Shown in pieces: positions 1 to 8,492 of a DNA stretch of 64,000 nucleotides. Every line of letters begins with the position of its first letter. Positions within the stretch are counted from its first letter, which is position 1. Source of the DNA: Propionibacteriales bacterium (GTDB lineage Bacteria > Actinomycetota > Actinomycetes > Propionibacteriales > Nocardioidaceae); NCBI GenBank assembly GCA_026392415.1, contig JAPLCC010000050.1, positions 1-64,000 of the forward strand. The letters run 5' to 3'. The translations under genes and the position numbers were made by a program. The notes beneath the pieces were generated by a model, which had not been told where the DNA came from, searched no databases, and saw only the letters and a program-made list of their open reading frames with translations.

Positions 1-191
1 ACCTCGTCGCGCTGGTAGTGGTGCCCGAGCACGAACAGCCGCTCGCCGAGCGTCTCCCGGGCGGCGCGAGCGCGCTCGACCAGGTCGGGATCGGAGGCGG
101 CCGGGAGGTCACCGGGGCAGTCGACGCCACGCTCGGAGAGCGGGTCGGTGCCGCGGCCCAGGGGCAGCAGTGGAAGGTCCACGGTGGTCAT
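1..191 (-). CDS. nadA: Quinolinate synthase NadA, N-terminal fragment (cut by window edge)
   Basis: This is the first 63 codons of a minus-strand gene that continues beyond the left edge. The fragment ends in FVLGHHYQRDEV, the conserved N-terminal core of NadA, which condenses iminoaspartate with dihydroxyacetone phosphate to quinolinate in NAD synthesis using a 4Fe-4S cluster. The cluster cysteines lie outside the window. The ATG is at 191, and a TAGGAT hexamer (198-203) sits exactly 6 nt upstream, suggesting a leaderless mRNA. The gene is divergent from the glycerate kinase. Identity rests on this short motif and the expected N-terminal spacing of actinobacterial NadA, so it is fairly but not fully certain. 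Confidence 0.8.
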   Translation of the reverse strand, partial: MTTVDLPLLPLGRGTDPLSERGVDCPGDLPAASDPDLVERARAARETLGERLFVLGHHYQRDE

Positions 192-197
192 GCGCTC

Positions 198-203
198 ATC
201 CTA
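198..203 (-). promoter_or_regulatory. -10 hexamer of nadA (TAGGAT), probable leaderless start
   Basis: TAGGAT on the minus strand is followed by 6 nt and then the nadA ATG. No Shine-Dalgarno sequence can fit in between. Confidence 0.55.
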
Positions 204-262
204 GATCCGACACCCGATCGGCCACCGGTCGGTGCGCGGCATCGATGGCGCATGATGTCGCC

Positions 263-1348
263 ATGCGTGTGCTGGTGGCTCCCGACAAGTTCGCCGGCAC
301 CCTGACCGCGGTCGAGGCGGCCGAAGCGATCGCGGCGGGATGGCGACGACATGCACCCGACGACGAGCTGGTGCTGGCACCCATGTCGGACGGCGGCCCC
401 GGCTTCGTCGACGTGCTCCACGCCTCCCTCGGCGGCGACCTGCTCGCCGTGACCGTCGAGGCGCCCCCCGGCCACGAGGTGCCGGCGACCCTGCTGCTCG
501 TCGGGAGGACGGCGTACGTCGAGAGCGCGCAGGCGTGCGGCATCCACCTCACCGGCGGCAAGCTGGGTGAGTTCGGTACGACGGTGGGGGTCGGTTCACT
601 CGTCCTGGAGGCCATCAACGCTGGAGCCGAGCGGGTCGTCGTCGGCCTCGGTGGCTCCGGCACGATCGATGCAGGTGCCGGGCTGCTGGCGGCGCTCGGA
701 GCCAGCGCGGACGTGGCGATGGACGTCGGCGGGATCTTCCTCAGCGGCGTGACCGGCGTCGACCTGAGCATCGCCCGGGGTCTCGTGGACGGAGTGGAGA
801 TCATCGCGGCCACCGACGTCGACATCCCGCTGACCGGACTCTTCGGCGCAAGCAAGACCTTCGGTGCCCAGAAGGGGCTCGACGAGGAGATGCAGGTTGC
901 GATGGACGGGTACCTCGAGGAGTTCGCGCAGGTGACCGACCGGCGGCTCGCGCTCGCCCCCGGTGCCGGCGCTGCCGGCGGCCTGGGTTTCGCGCTGATG
1001 CTGCTCGGCGGAACCCGGGTCAGCGGGATCGGCCTGGTCGCAGACGCCGTACGACTCGCCCAACAGGCCCGAACGGCCGACCTGGTGATCACCGGCGAGG
1101 GCGCCTTCGACTTCAGCAGTCGGGCCGGCAAGGTTCCGGCGGGCGTCGCCGCCATCGCGGCCGAGGCACTGCGCCCGTGCGTTGCGCTGGCAGGTCAGGT
1201 GCTCGTCGGGTCCCGCGAGATGAGGGCGCTCGGCATGGATGCGGCGTACTCCCTGGTGGACGTGGTGGGGGAGGAGCGGGCCTTCGCCGATCCGGCCGGA
1301 TCATTGAGCGAGCTCGCTGCCCGCGTCGCCCGCACCTGGTCCAGCTGA
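263..1348 (+). CDS. glxK: Glycerate kinase (GK1 family)
   Basis: A 361-aa protein of the usual length for bacterial glycerate kinases (glycerate + ATP to phosphoglycerate). It begins MRVLVAPDKFAGTLTA, matching the family start with its conserved Lys, and carries the internal VGLGGSGTIDAGAG and ITGEGAFDFSS(R) motifs. The ATG at 263 was chosen because homologues begin at this motif; upstream in-frame starts (170, 245) add non-conserved residues. A weak CATGAT box lies 6 nt before 263. In M. tuberculosis a glycerate kinase (Rv2205c) sits next to an ErpA-like gene and adoK, as here, which supports the call. Confidence 0.9.
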   Translation: MRVLVAPDKFAGTLTAVEAAEAIAAGWRRHAPDDELVLAPMSDGGPGFVDVLHASLGGDLLAVTVEAPPGHEVPATLLLVGRTAYVESAQACGIHLTGGKLGEFGTTVGVGSLVLEAINAGAERVVVGLGGSGTIDAGAGLLAALGASADVAMDVGGIFLSGVTGVDLSIARGLVDGVEIIAATDVDIPLTGLFGASKTFGAQKGLDEEMQVAMDGYLEEFAQVTDRRLALAPGAGAAGGLGFALMLLGGTRVSGIGLVADAVRLAQQARTADLVITGEGAFDFSSRAGKVPAGVAAIAAEALRPCVALAGQVLVGSREMRALGMDAAYSLVDVVGEERAFADPAGSLSELAARVARTWSS

Positions 1349-1359
1349 TACCGCAAAAC

Positions 1360-1373
1360 AAGAACATGTTCTA
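1360..1373. promoter_or_regulatory. Palindromic operator, KstR-like, overlapping the ADH promoter
   Basis: AGAACATGTTCT (1361-1372) is a perfect 12-bp palindrome. With flanks it fits the KstR-type consensus TnnAACnnGTTnnA at all fixed bases except the first T. It abuts and overlaps the -10 hexamer TAGATT (1372-1377) of the alcohol dehydrogenase, so a bound protein would block the promoter. The identity of the regulator (TetR-family KstR or another) is inference. Confidence 0.6.
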
Positions 1374-1377
1374 GATT
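1372..1377 (+). promoter_or_regulatory. -10 hexamer of the alcohol dehydrogenase (TAGATT)
   Basis: TAGATT is followed by 6 nt and the GTG at 1384, giving a leaderless arrangement. It partly overlaps the palindrome at 1361-1372. Confidence 0.5.
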
Positions 1378-1383
1378 GCTCGG

Positions 1384-2514
1384 GTGACCGAAACACTGCG
1401 CACCACCGCCCTTGTCGTCAACGAGCCGGGGGGCGATTTCGTCTTCACCGAGGTCGAGCTGGACGAACCCCGCGAGGACGAGGTCCTGGTCCGGATCGTC
1501 GCGACCGGGCTGTGCCACACCGACCTGACCGTGCCCACGATGCTGCCGGCCGAGATGATGCCGACGGTCATGGGACACGAGGGCACCGGCGTCGTCGAGA
1601 AGGTCGGTGCAGCCGTCGCCGGCATCGAGGTCGGCGACCACGTCGTGCTGAGCTTCCGCTCGTGCCGCGCGTGCGGATCCTGCGACGAGGGGCACGTCGG
1701 CTACTGCGAGCAGTCCCTGCTGCTCAACTACATGGGCATGCGCGCCGACGGCTCGACCACGATGACGAAGGCCGACGGCGCACAGGTCGGCCAGGTCGTG
1801 TTCGGCAACTTCTTCGGCCAGTCCAGCTTCGCCCGCCACGCCCTCGCATACGCCGACAATTGCGTCGTCGTGGACAAGTCACTCGACCTGACCCGGCTGG
1901 CCCCCTTCGCCTGCGGTTTCCAGACCGGGGCCGGCACCGTGCTCAACCTGTTGGACCCCGCTCCGGACGAGCCTGTCGTGGTCTTCGGAGCCGGTGCGGT
2001 CGGGCTCGCCGCGGTCGCGATGGCGCGCGGGCTCGGCGTGGAGACGGTCGTCGTCGTCGACCCGCTCGCTTCCCGCCGTGCGGTCGCGCAGGAGTACGGC
2101 GCCACGGCGATCGACCCCACGGTGGCCGGTGCTCCTGCAGTCGAGGAGCAGGTCCGGTCGCTCACGGCCGGTGGAGCGGCGTACGCGATCGACACGACGG
2201 CGTTGCCTGCCGTGCTGCTGCAGGCGCAGCGCTCCCTGCGGAACCGGGGGATGCTGGTTGCGCTGGGTCTGGGGGCTCCGGAGTTCACGATCGACGCGAT
2301 CGACCTGCTGTCGACAGGCAAGGTCGTCCGTTCCTCCGTCGAGGGCGAGTCGGACCCCCTGGTCACGATCCCGCAGCTCATCGAGCTGCGTGCGGCAGGC
2401 AGGTTCGACGTCGATCACCTCGTAGCGACGTACTCCTTCGAGAAGATCGCCGACGCCATCGCCGACACGAAATCCGGCGCGGTGGTCAAGCCCGTCCTCG
2501 TCTGGGGGGAATAA
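1384..2514 (+). CDS. Zinc-dependent alcohol dehydrogenase (MDR superfamily)
   Basis: A 376-aa medium-chain dehydrogenase/reductase. Visible motifs are the catalytic-zinc cysteine in ATGLCHTD, the GHEGTGVVEKVG helix, a structural-zinc lobe with four cysteines in CRACGSCDEGHVGYC, and the Rossmann motif GAGAVG. The layout resembles aryl-alcohol/class III-type dehydrogenases; the substrate cannot be read from sequence. Translation starts at GTG 1384, set by TAGATT 6 nt upstream. The palindrome over that promoter suggests transcriptional repression, possibly by a lipid- or steroid-responsive TetR regulator. No partner gene is co-transcribed; the next gene starts 76 nt downstream. Confidence 0.88.
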   Translation: MTETLRTTALVVNEPGGDFVFTEVELDEPREDEVLVRIVATGLCHTDLTVPTMLPAEMMPTVMGHEGTGVVEKVGAAVAGIEVGDHVVLSFRSCRACGSCDEGHVGYCEQSLLLNYMGMRADGSTTMTKADGAQVGQVVFGNFFGQSSFARHALAYADNCVVVDKSLDLTRLAPFACGFQTGAGTVLNLLDPAPDEPVVVFGAGAVGLAAVAMARGLGVETVVVVDPLASRRAVAQEYGATAIDPTVAGAPAVEEQVRSLTAGGAAYAIDTTALPAVLLQAQRSLRNRGMLVALGLGAPEFTIDAIDLLSTGKVVRSSVEGESDPLVTIPQLIELRAAGRFDVDHLVATYSFEKIADAIADTKSGAVVKPVLVWGE

Positions 2515-2590
2515 CCACAACTGTGCGACCATTGGGCTCAGTAGAACCCCTTTCTGACACGCCAAATATGGACAACACCCTGGAGTGAGC

Positions 2591-3013
2591 ATGAGCGACA
2601 GTTGCTGCGGTGGCGGCCACAGCCACGAGGCCGAGGCCACCGGTACGACGACGACCGTCGCCGAGCCGGTCTCCTTCGACCGCCGTGAAGACCAGATCAA
2701 CATCAGCCCGGTTGCCGCCGCGAAGGTGGCCAGCCTCCTGGAGCAGGAGGGTCGCACCGACCTGCAGCTGCGGATCTCCGTGCAGCCCGGTGGCTGCAGC
2801 GGCCTGCGCTACCAGCTCTTCTTCGACGAGCGGACCCTCGACGGCGATGTCGTGACCGACTTCGACGGTGTCGGCGTGGTCGTCGACCGGATGAGCGTCC
2901 CCTACCTCAACGGTGCCGTGATCGACTTCGTCGACACCATCGAGAAGCAGGGCTTCACGATCGACAACCCGAACGCGACGGGTTCGTGCGCGTGCGGAGA
3001 CAGCTTCAACTGA
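2591..3013 (+). CDS. erpA: Iron-sulfur cluster insertion protein, ErpA/IscA (HesB) family
   Basis: A 140-aa A-type Fe-S carrier. Its three ligand cysteines are visible in GGCSGLRY and CACGDSF. It has a family-atypical N-terminal tail beginning MSDSCCGGGHSHE, rich in Cys and His and possibly metal-binding. The ATG at 2591 follows GGAG with 5-nt spacing; a GTG at 2585 is in frame but lies inside that ribosome site. M. tuberculosis Rv2204c is the positional counterpart next to glycerate kinase and adoK. The gene probably supplies Fe-S proteins such as the Rieske protein QcrA and NadA in this window, which is inference. A long hairpin follows immediately. Confidence 0.92.
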   Translation: MSDSCCGGGHSHEAEATGTTTTVAEPVSFDRREDQINISPVAAAKVASLLEQEGRTDLQLRISVQPGGCSGLRYQLFFDERTLDGDVVTDFDGVGVVVDRMSVPYLNGAVIDFVDTIEKQGFTIDNPNATGSCACGDSFN

Positions 3014-3015
3014 TT

Positions 3016-3107
3016 CGAAGTGTGGGGTTTGGTCCCCCGAAATGCACAACGCGCCCCGAGCACTCGGGGCGCGTTCTGCATTTCGGGGGACCAAACCCCA
3101 CACTTCG
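3016..3107. terminator. Very long hairpin between convergent genes (45-bp arms, one mismatch)
   Basis: The left arm 3016-3060 and right arm 3063-3107 are reverse complements over 45 positions with a single mismatch (C3046 opposite C3077) and only 2 nt between them. It lies 2 nt after the erpA stop and 2 nt before the stop of the convergent small gene, so a bidirectional terminator role fits. The stem is much longer than a normal intrinsic terminator and has no clear U-tract, so it may be a genome-wide palindromic repeat. Confidence 0.85.
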
Positions 3108-3109
3108 TG

Positions 3110-3322
3110 TCAATCCAGGTGCAGCTGCAACGCGTTGGCAAGGCGCTGCGCGGCCTCGGAGATCTCGATGCTCCGCTTGGGCATCTCGCGAGGGAATTCG
3201 TCGAAGTGGATGCTCGGTGCGGGACGGGTCGCGCGGACGGCTGCCCGGGCGAGCTGGCGGTTGACCGCTTCGCAATCGGCCTTCAGGTCACTGGGGGCGG
3301 CGATCTCTTCGTACGGCGTCAT
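3110..3322 (-). CDS. Small hypothetical protein (70 aa)
   Basis: The product begins MTPYEEIAAPSDLKADCEAV and is predicted to be mainly helical, with no membrane segment or known motif that I recognise. The ATG at 3322 has a TAACGT hexamer (3329-3334) exactly 6 nt upstream, which supports real, leaderless expression. It is divergent from adoK across an 83-nt gap and convergent with erpA. Function unknown. Confidence 0.65.
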   Translation of the reverse strand: MTPYEEIAAPSDLKADCEAVNRQLARAAVRATRPAPSIHFDEFPREMPKRSIEISEAAQRLANALQLHLD

Positions 3323-3344
3323 GCTTCGACGTTAAGCGTTACTC

Positions 3345-3358
3345 CTGGGTAGACCCAG
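3345..3358. promoter_or_regulatory. Inverted repeat CTGGGT-AG-ACCCAG in a divergent promoter region
   Basis: A 6-bp inverted repeat with 2-nt centre lies between the divergent -10 hexamers TAACGT (3329-3334, minus) and TAACCT (3392-3397, plus; 8 nt before the adoK GTG). Its position suits an operator serving the small gene and adoK; a protein partner is unknown. Confidence 0.35.
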
Positions 3359-3405
3359 TGGGACCGTGCGAACTTCCTGTTACGTCTCCGATAACCTTCC
3401 GTGTC

Positions 3406-4395
3406 GTGACTGCACCCACGGGCTCGCTGCTGATTGCTGGATCGATCGCCACCGACCATCTGATGACCTTCGCCGGCAAGTTCTCCGACTCGCTGGTGGT
3501 CGACCAGCTCGACAAGCTGTCGGTCTCCTTCCTGGTCAACGACCTCGAGATCCGGCGGGGTGGGGTGGCTCCGAACATGTGCTTCGGCCTTGCCCGGCTC
3601 GGCCTGCGGCCCGTGCTCGTCGGCGCTGCCGGCGAGGACTTCGCCGACTACCGGTCGTGGCTCGAGCGCAACGGCGTCGACTGCGACTCCGTGCACATCT
3701 CCGACACCAAGCACACCGCCCGCTTCGTGTGCACCACCGACACGACGATGGCCCAGTTCGCGTCGTTCTACCCCGGCGCGATGAGCGAGGCCAGCCAGAT
3801 CGAGCTGGCCCCGATCGTCGAGCGGGTCGGTGCGCCGTCGTACGTCCTGATCGGCGCCGACGACCCCGACGCGATGAAGCGCCACACCGAGGAGTGCCGC
3901 CAGCGCGGCTACCCCTTCATCGCGGACTGCTCCCAGCAGCTCGCCTTCGCCGAGGGCGACCTGATCCGCGACCTCATCGAGGGTGCGGCGATCTTGTTCT
4001 CCAACGAGTACGAGTCGCACGTCATCGAGAAGAAGACCGGCTGGAGCGCCGAAGAGGTGCTGTCCCGGGTCGACATCCAGGTCACCACGCTGGGCAAGGA
4101 CGGTGTCCGGGTCACCACCAACGACGGCACGTCGTTCGAGATCCCGGCGGCCAAGGACGTCGCTGCCCTGGAGCCCACCGGCGTCGGCGACGCCTTCCGG
4201 GCCGGCTTCCTGGCCGCCCTGTCGTGGGGTACGACGCTCGAACGTGCCGCGCAGGTCGGTTGCGTGCTGGCGGCCTACGTCGTCGAGACCGTCGGCACGC
4301 AGGAGTACGAGTTCACGCACGAGCAGTTCGTCGACCGAGTTCGCGCTTCCTACGGCGACGACGCCGCCGACGAGATCGCCGCGTTCGTCAACTGA
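3406..4395 (+). CDS. adoK: Adenosine kinase, PfkB-family (AdoK type)
   Basis: A 329-aa PfkB/ribokinase-fold kinase. It closely follows the mycobacterial adenosine kinase pattern (Rv2202c): GSIATDHLM at the N-terminus, SVSFLVNDL, RRGGVAPNM, FYPGAMSEA, and the catalytic anion-hole motif PTGVGDAFRAGF near the C-terminus. It would phosphorylate adenosine to AMP in purine salvage. GTG 3406 is the start; upstream codons of the open frame are not conserved and the -10-like TAACCT lies at 3392-3397. The gene overlaps the convergent tusA by 8 bp. Confidence 0.88.
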   Translation: MTAPTGSLLIAGSIATDHLMTFAGKFSDSLVVDQLDKLSVSFLVNDLEIRRGGVAPNMCFGLARLGLRPVLVGAAGEDFADYRSWLERNGVDCDSVHISDTKHTARFVCTTDTTMAQFASFYPGAMSEASQIELAPIVERVGAPSYVLIGADDPDAMKRHTEECRQRGYPFIADCSQQLAFAEGDLIRDLIEGAAILFSNEYESHVIEKKTGWSAEEVLSRVDIQVTTLGKDGVRVTTNDGTSFEIPAAKDVAALEPTGVGDAFRAGFLAALSWGTTLERAAQVGCVLAAYVVETVGTQEYEFTHEQFVDRVRASYGDDAADEIAAFVN

Positions 4396-4618
4396 GCCGG
4401 CGCACGACGAAGCGGGGGAGGCCGTCGTCGGCGAGGTCCTCGCCGACGTACTCCTGCTCCCGCATCCGGCACCACGCCGGCACGTCGTAGCGGGCGGCCG
4501 GGTCGCGGGCGACGACGGCCAGCAGGTCGCCGACGACGACAGAGGGCAGCGCCTTCGCCAGCTCGATGATCGGGCGCGGGCAGGGCAGGTCGCGACAGTC
4601 CAGTTCGAGCACGGTCAC
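4388..4618 (-). CDS. tusA: TusA/SirA-family sulfurtransferase
   Basis: A 76-aa protein with the hallmark CPRP motif (CPxP) near the N-terminus, whose Cys carries persulfide sulfur, and the family-typical second region DPAARYDVPAWC. Its GTG at 4618 overlaps the stop of the upstream cysteine desulfurase (GTGA), so the two are translationally coupled and probably form a sulfur relay: desulfurase generates persulfide and TusA accepts it. The final acceptor (tRNA thiolation, cofactor synthesis or other) cannot be told from here. Confidence 0.9.
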   Translation of the reverse strand: MTVLELDCRDLPCPRPIIELAKALPSVVVGDLLAVVARDPAARYDVPAWCRMREQEYVGEDLADDGLPRFVVRRLS

Positions 4619-5730
4619 AACCCTGCGCGGGCGCGGATCCCGGCCACCGCTTCGGTGAGCGCTGCGCAGAATCCATCGACCTGCGCTTCGGTCGTGCTGC
4701 GGTCCAGGGAGACTCGGACGTTGCCGTGTGTCAGCGCGCCCATCGCTGCGAGGACGTGGCTGGGCTCGAGGGTCGAGGCCGTGCACGCCGATCCGCTCGC
4801 AACGCCGTACCCGCGCTGCGCGAGTGCCGCGACGATCTCGTCGCCGCCGACGTAGAGGCAGGAGAACGTCACCAGGTGGGGGAGTCGGGCCACCGGGTCG
4901 CCGACGACTTCGGTGTCGGGCAGCGCGGCCGCGATCGTGCGGATCTGCTCGACCATCCGGAACTGCCGGGCGGCGACCTCCTCGCGCTCGGTGAGCACCG
5001 CCTGGAGCGCTGCCGCGGCCGCGAGGGCTGCAGGCACGTTGGGAAACCCGTCGGCCGTGAGCGCGTCGTCGCCGGGGAACGGGTTGGTCCAACCGGTGCC
5101 GCGACGTACGGCGAGCACGCCGACACCCGCCGGGCCGCCCCACTTGTGGGCGGAGGCGGTCAGGGCGTCCCACCGCTCCGGGAGGACGACGTGGCCGACC
5201 GCCGCGGCGGCGTCCACCAGCAGGGGGACCGACCGGGGCAGGTCGACGTCGGAGACGGGCTGGAGCGTGCCGACCTCCTGATTGGCCAGCTGGACAGCCA
5301 CGGCGGCCACGCCGTCGCGCCGGGACGCCTCGGCCAGCGCATCGAGGTCGACTCGACCGGTGCCGTCGACCGCGACGCTCGCGTGGGCGGGGGAGTCGCG
5401 CCAGGCGAGCGTGTGGAGCACCGAGGAGTGCTCGACAGCGGTGTGCACGATGCCGGAGAGCCCGGAGGCAGCCGCGAGGCCGAGGAGTCCTCGCTGGACG
5501 GCTTCTGTCCCCGACGCGGTGAACGCGACCTCCTCGGGCTGCGCGCCGAGACACTCGGCGATCACGGCCCGGGCATTGTCGAGGAGTATTCGGGCATCCC
5601 GTCCTGCGCCGTGCAGTCGGCGCGGGTCGCCGTAGCCCCGCTCGAGCGCAGCGATCAGCGTGTCGCGCGCGGCAGGATGCAGGCGCTGCGACGAGGCCGC
5701 GTCGAGGTAGACCTCAGGCGTGCTGCTCAC
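4615..5730 (-). CDS. Cysteine desulfurase (NifS/IscS-like, PLP-dependent)
   Basis: A 371-aa class V aminotransferase. The PLP lysine is in SAHKWGGP, the catalytic Cys in ASGSACTAS, and the N-terminal YLDAAS and HTAVEHSSV motifs are present. It converts cysteine to alanine plus enzyme persulfide. GTG 5730 is the start because TATCGT (5737-5742) is 6 nt upstream; a longer open frame to 5817 reads through the promoter. It forms an operon with tusA. It occupies the position where asnB sits beside ctaC in M. tuberculosis. Confidence 0.9.
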   Translation of the reverse strand: MSSTPEVYLDAASSQRLHPAARDTLIAALERGYGDPRRLHGAGRDARILLDNARAVIAECLGAQPEEVAFTASGTEAVQRGLLGLAAASGLSGIVHTAVEHSSVLHTLAWRDSPAHASVAVDGTGRVDLDALAEASRRDGVAAVAVQLANQEVGTLQPVSDVDLPRSVPLLVDAAAAVGHVVLPERWDALTASAHKWGGPAGVGVLAVRRGTGWTNPFPGDDALTADGFPNVPAALAAAAALQAVLTEREEVAARQFRMVEQIRTIAAALPDTEVVGDPVARLPHLVTFSCLYVGGDEIVAALAQRGYGVASGSACTASTLEPSHVLAAMGALTHGNVRVSLDRSTTEAQVDGFCAALTEAVAGIRARAGL

Positions 5731-5825
5731 AGGTCGACGATAGTTGAGACGCGAGGGAGCGATGTGGTCACGCCGCGCCGGGTCCGAACCATCGACCCCG
5801 CGCCCCGGACGGGTCACGTCTCCGC

Positions 5826-5831
5826 TAGTGT
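5826..5831 (+). promoter_or_regulatory. -10 hexamer of the ctaCDF operon (TAGTGT)
   Basis: TAGTGT lies 37 nt before the ctaC GTG, leaving room for a leader with the ribosome site GAGGAAG at about 5853-5859. This operon is therefore leadered, in contrast to many neighbours. Confidence 0.45.
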
Positions 5832-5868
5832 TCGCAATTGTTCTGACCCTCGAGAGGAAGGCTCGTTC

Positions 5869-6744
5869 GTGGGCTGGTGGCTACCCGAGCGCTCGCGTGG
5901 ACCTCGACGGCATCTGCGCCGTGTGATCCCGCTCGCCGGCATCGTCGTACTCGCGTTCGCGTTGTCCGGATGTTCGACCGATACCCAGTGGGAACGGTTC
6001 GGCATGCCGGAGATCGTGTCCGTGCAGGGTGAGCACATCCTCCTGCTCTGGCAGGGCGCCTGGATCGCCGCACTCGTGACGGGTGTGATCACGTGGGCGC
6101 TGATCATCGGCGTCCCGATCTGGTTCCGTCGTCGCAGCGACGACGAGGTCCCGGTCCAGACCCGCTACAACCTGCCGATCGAGATCTTCTACACGATCTT
6201 CCCGATCGTGATGGTCGTCGCGTTCTTCTCCCACACCGTGCGGGTGCAGAACATCGCCCTCGAGCACGACCCGAACCCGGACGTCATCGTCAAGGTCGTC
6301 GGTCAGAAGTGGTCGTGGACGTTCAACTACCCCGACACCGAGGCTGCAGGCGGCAAGAACGTCTTCGTCGCCGGCACCGGTGAGGACATCCCGCAGTTGG
6401 TCATCCCGGTCGACCAGACCGTCGAGTTCCAGCTCTACAGCCCCGACGTGATCCACAACTTCGGCATCCCGTCCTTCGCCATGCGGATGGACGTCGTTCC
6501 CGGCAACGACAACTCCTACCAGGTGACGCCCACCGAGGTCGGTGTCTACGACGGGAAGTGCTACGAGCTCTGCGGCGCCTATCACTCGCGGATGCTGTTC
6601 ACGGTCGCCGTCGTCACGGACGCCGAGTACGACGCCTACCTGGCCGAGCTCGCCGCTGACCCCGACCACGTCTCCGATGAGCCCGTTGACGGCGGCGTCT
6701 ACTCGGAGAACCTCATTGACGACGAAGAGGGAGACAACGAGTGA
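5869..6744 (+). CDS. ctaC: Cytochrome c oxidase subunit II (aa3 type), lipoprotein
   Basis: A 291-aa subunit of the aa3 oxidase. It has a type II signal peptide ending in lipobox LSGC, two transmembrane segments, and a periplasmic cupredoxin domain. The CuA site is complete: an upstream His in VIHNFGIPS plus C-x3-C-x3-H-x2-M in [15 protein letters not shown] 5869 is preceded by GAGGAAG; a longer open frame begins at 4726 but runs antisense through the cysteine desulfurase and is rejected. The stop overlaps the ctaD GTG (GTGA). It accepts electrons from the qcrC c-type hemes of the bc1 complex encoded at 17867-21544. Confidence 0.95.
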   Translation: MGWWLPERSRGPRRHLRRVIPLAGIVVLAFALSGCSTDTQWERFGMPEIVSVQGEHILLLWQGAWIAALVTGVITWALIIGVPIWFRRRSDDEVPVQTRYNLPIEIFYTIFPIVMVVAFFSHTVRVQNIALEHDPNPDVIVKVVGQKWSWTFNYPDTEAAGGKNVFVAGTGEDIPQLVIPVDQTVEFQLYSPDVIHNFGIPSFAMRMDVVPGNDNSYQVTPTEVGVYDGKCYELCGAYHSRMLFTVAVVTDAEYDAYLAELAADPDHVSDEPVDGGVYSENLIDDEEGDNE

Positions 6745-8492
6745 CCGCGACCGCCGCTCGCTCCGCGGACCTCACTGAGCGCAAGCCGCTCGGCCAGCAG
6801 GTCGTGCGGATCATGACCACGACCGACCACAAGCTGATCGGCAACCTGTACTTCGTCACCGCGATGGGGTGGTTCATCGCCGGCGGCATCATGGCCCTGC
6901 TCATCCGGTCCGAGCTGGCCTACCCCGGGAGCCAGATCGTCAACGAGGAGCTCTACAACCAGCTCTTCACGATGCACGGCACGATCATGCTGCTGCTGTT
7001 CGCGACGCCGCTGTTCTTCGGCTTCGGCAACGCGATCATGCCGCTGCAGATCGGTGCGCCCGACGTGGCGTTCCCGCGCCTCAACATGTTCAGCTACTGG
7101 CTGTACCTCTTCGGCGGCCTGATCGCCGGTGCCGGCTTCCTCACCCCCGAGGGTGCTGCGTCGTTCGGATGGTTCGCCTACACGCCGCTGTCCGACTCGG
7201 TGAACAGCCCGGGCGTCGGCGGCGACCTGTGGATCATGGGCCTGTGGATGGCCGGTCTGGGCACGATCCTGGGCGCGGTCAACTTCATCACCACGATCAT
7301 CTGCATGCGCGCACCCGGCATGACGATGTTCCGGATGCCGATGTTCGTGTGGACCGTGTTGATCACGGCGATCCTCGTGCTGATCGCGTTCCCGATCCTC
7401 GCCGGTGCTCTGCTCTCGCTGGAGGCCGATCGACAGCTCGGGGCGCACGTCTTCGACACCTCGACAGGCGGCGCGATCCTCTGGCAGCACCTGTTCTGGT
7501 TCTTCGGGCACCCAGAGGTCTACATCATCGCTCTGCCCTTCTTCGGGATCATCTCCGAGATCCTGCCGGTGTTCAGTCGCAAGCCGCTCTTCGGGTACGT
7601 CGGCCTGGTCGGCGCGACGCTCGGCATCGCGATCTTGTCGGTGGCGGTGTGGGCGCACCACATGTTCGTCACGGGCGCGGTCAACCTCGCGTTCTTCTCC
7701 GGCATGACGTTCCTGATCGCGGTTCCGACGGGCGTGAAGTTCTTCAACTGGATCGGCACGATGTGGGGCGGATCCGTGCGCATGGACACCCCCATGCTCT
7801 GGTCGATCGGCTTCCTCACCACGTTCCTCTTCGGTGGCCTGACCGGCATCATCCTGGCCAGCCCGCCGCTCGACTTCCACGTCTCCGACTCCTACTTCGT
7901 GGTGGCGCACTTCCACTACACGGTGTTCGGCACGGTGGTGTTCGCGATGTTCGCGGGCTTCTACTTCTGGTGGCCCAAGCTCACCGGACGAATGCTCGAC
8001 GAACGGCTCGGCAAGATCCACTTCTGGCTGTTGTTCATCGGCTTCCACACGACCTTCCTCATCCAGCACTGGCTGGGCATCGAGGGCATGCCGCGTCGGT
8101 ACGCCGACTACCTGCCCGGCGATGACTGGGAGGTCCTGAACCAGGTGTCGACGATCGGTGCCTTCGTGCTCGCGTCCTCGATGCTGCCGTTCTTCTACAA
8201 CGTCTACGTCTCCCGCAAGAGCCCACTGGTCAACACCGACGACCCGTGGGGCTGGGGCCGGTCGCTGGAGTGGGCGACGAGCTGCCCGCCGCCGCGCCAC
8301 AACTTCCACACCCTCCCGCGGATCCGTTCGGAGTCGCCGGCGTTCGACCTGCACCACCCGGAGATCGCCGCGATCGAGATGTATGACAACCCCGCGGAGT
8401 TCGACGGTCACGGCAGGGGAGACCTGCCGGACACCGAGGGCCGTGCGGAGCACCTCCAGGAGCAGATCGACAAGAAGGACGGCGACCACTGA
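6741..8492 (+). CDS. ctaD: Cytochrome c oxidase subunit I (aa3 type)
   Basis: A 583-aa heme-copper oxidase catalytic subunit with about twelve membrane helices. Visible motifs include the CuB/cross-linked His-Tyr region in FFGHPEVYI, the CuB pair HHMF, and the heme ligand region HFHYTVFG. It reduces O2 to water and pumps protons. It is coupled to ctaC by a 4-nt overlap and to ctaF by a TGATG overlap. Length and C-terminal tail match actinobacterial CtaD. Confidence 0.97.
   Translation: MTATAARSADLTERKPLGQQVVRIMTTTDHKLIGNLYFVTAMGWFIAGGIMALLIRSELAYPGSQIVNEELYNQLFTMHGTIMLLLFATPLFFGFGNAIMPLQIGAPDVAFPRLNMFSYWLYLFGGLIAGAGFLTPEGAASFGWFAYTPLSDSVNSPGVGGDLWIMGLWMAGLGTILGAVNFITTIICMRAPGMTMFRMPMFVWTVLITAILVLIAFPILAGALLSLEADRQLGAHVFDTSTGGAILWQHLFWFFGHPEVYIIALPFFGIISEILPVFSRKPLFGYVGLVGATLGIAILSVAVWAHHMFVTGAVNLAFFSGMTFLIAVPTGVKFFNWIGTMWGGSVRMDTPMLWSIGFLTTFLFGGLTGIILASPPLDFHVSDSYFVVAHFHYTVFGTVVFAMFAGFYFWWPKLTGRMLDERLGKIHFWLLFIGFHTTFLIQHWLGIEGMPRRYADYLPGDDWEVLNQVSTIGAFVLASSMLPFFYNVYVSRKSPLVNTDDPWGWGRSLEWATSCPPPRHNFHTLPRIRSESPAFDLHHPEIAAIEMYDNPAEFDGHGRGDLPDTEGRAEHLQEQIDKKDGDH

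Noticed and set aside
2902..3264. Several small frames across the erpA 3' end (MWGLVPRNA-type peptides on both strands)
   Set aside because: They arise from the 92-bp palindrome, which yields nearly the same peptide on either strand; not genes.
4726..5868. In-frame upstream extension of ctaC
   Set aside because: Runs antisense through the cysteine desulfurase; the lipoprotein signal and ribosome site place the true start at 5869.
6699..8489. 596-codon frame antisense to ctaD
   Set aside because: Shadow of a highly conserved oxidase gene; no promoter or ribosome site.
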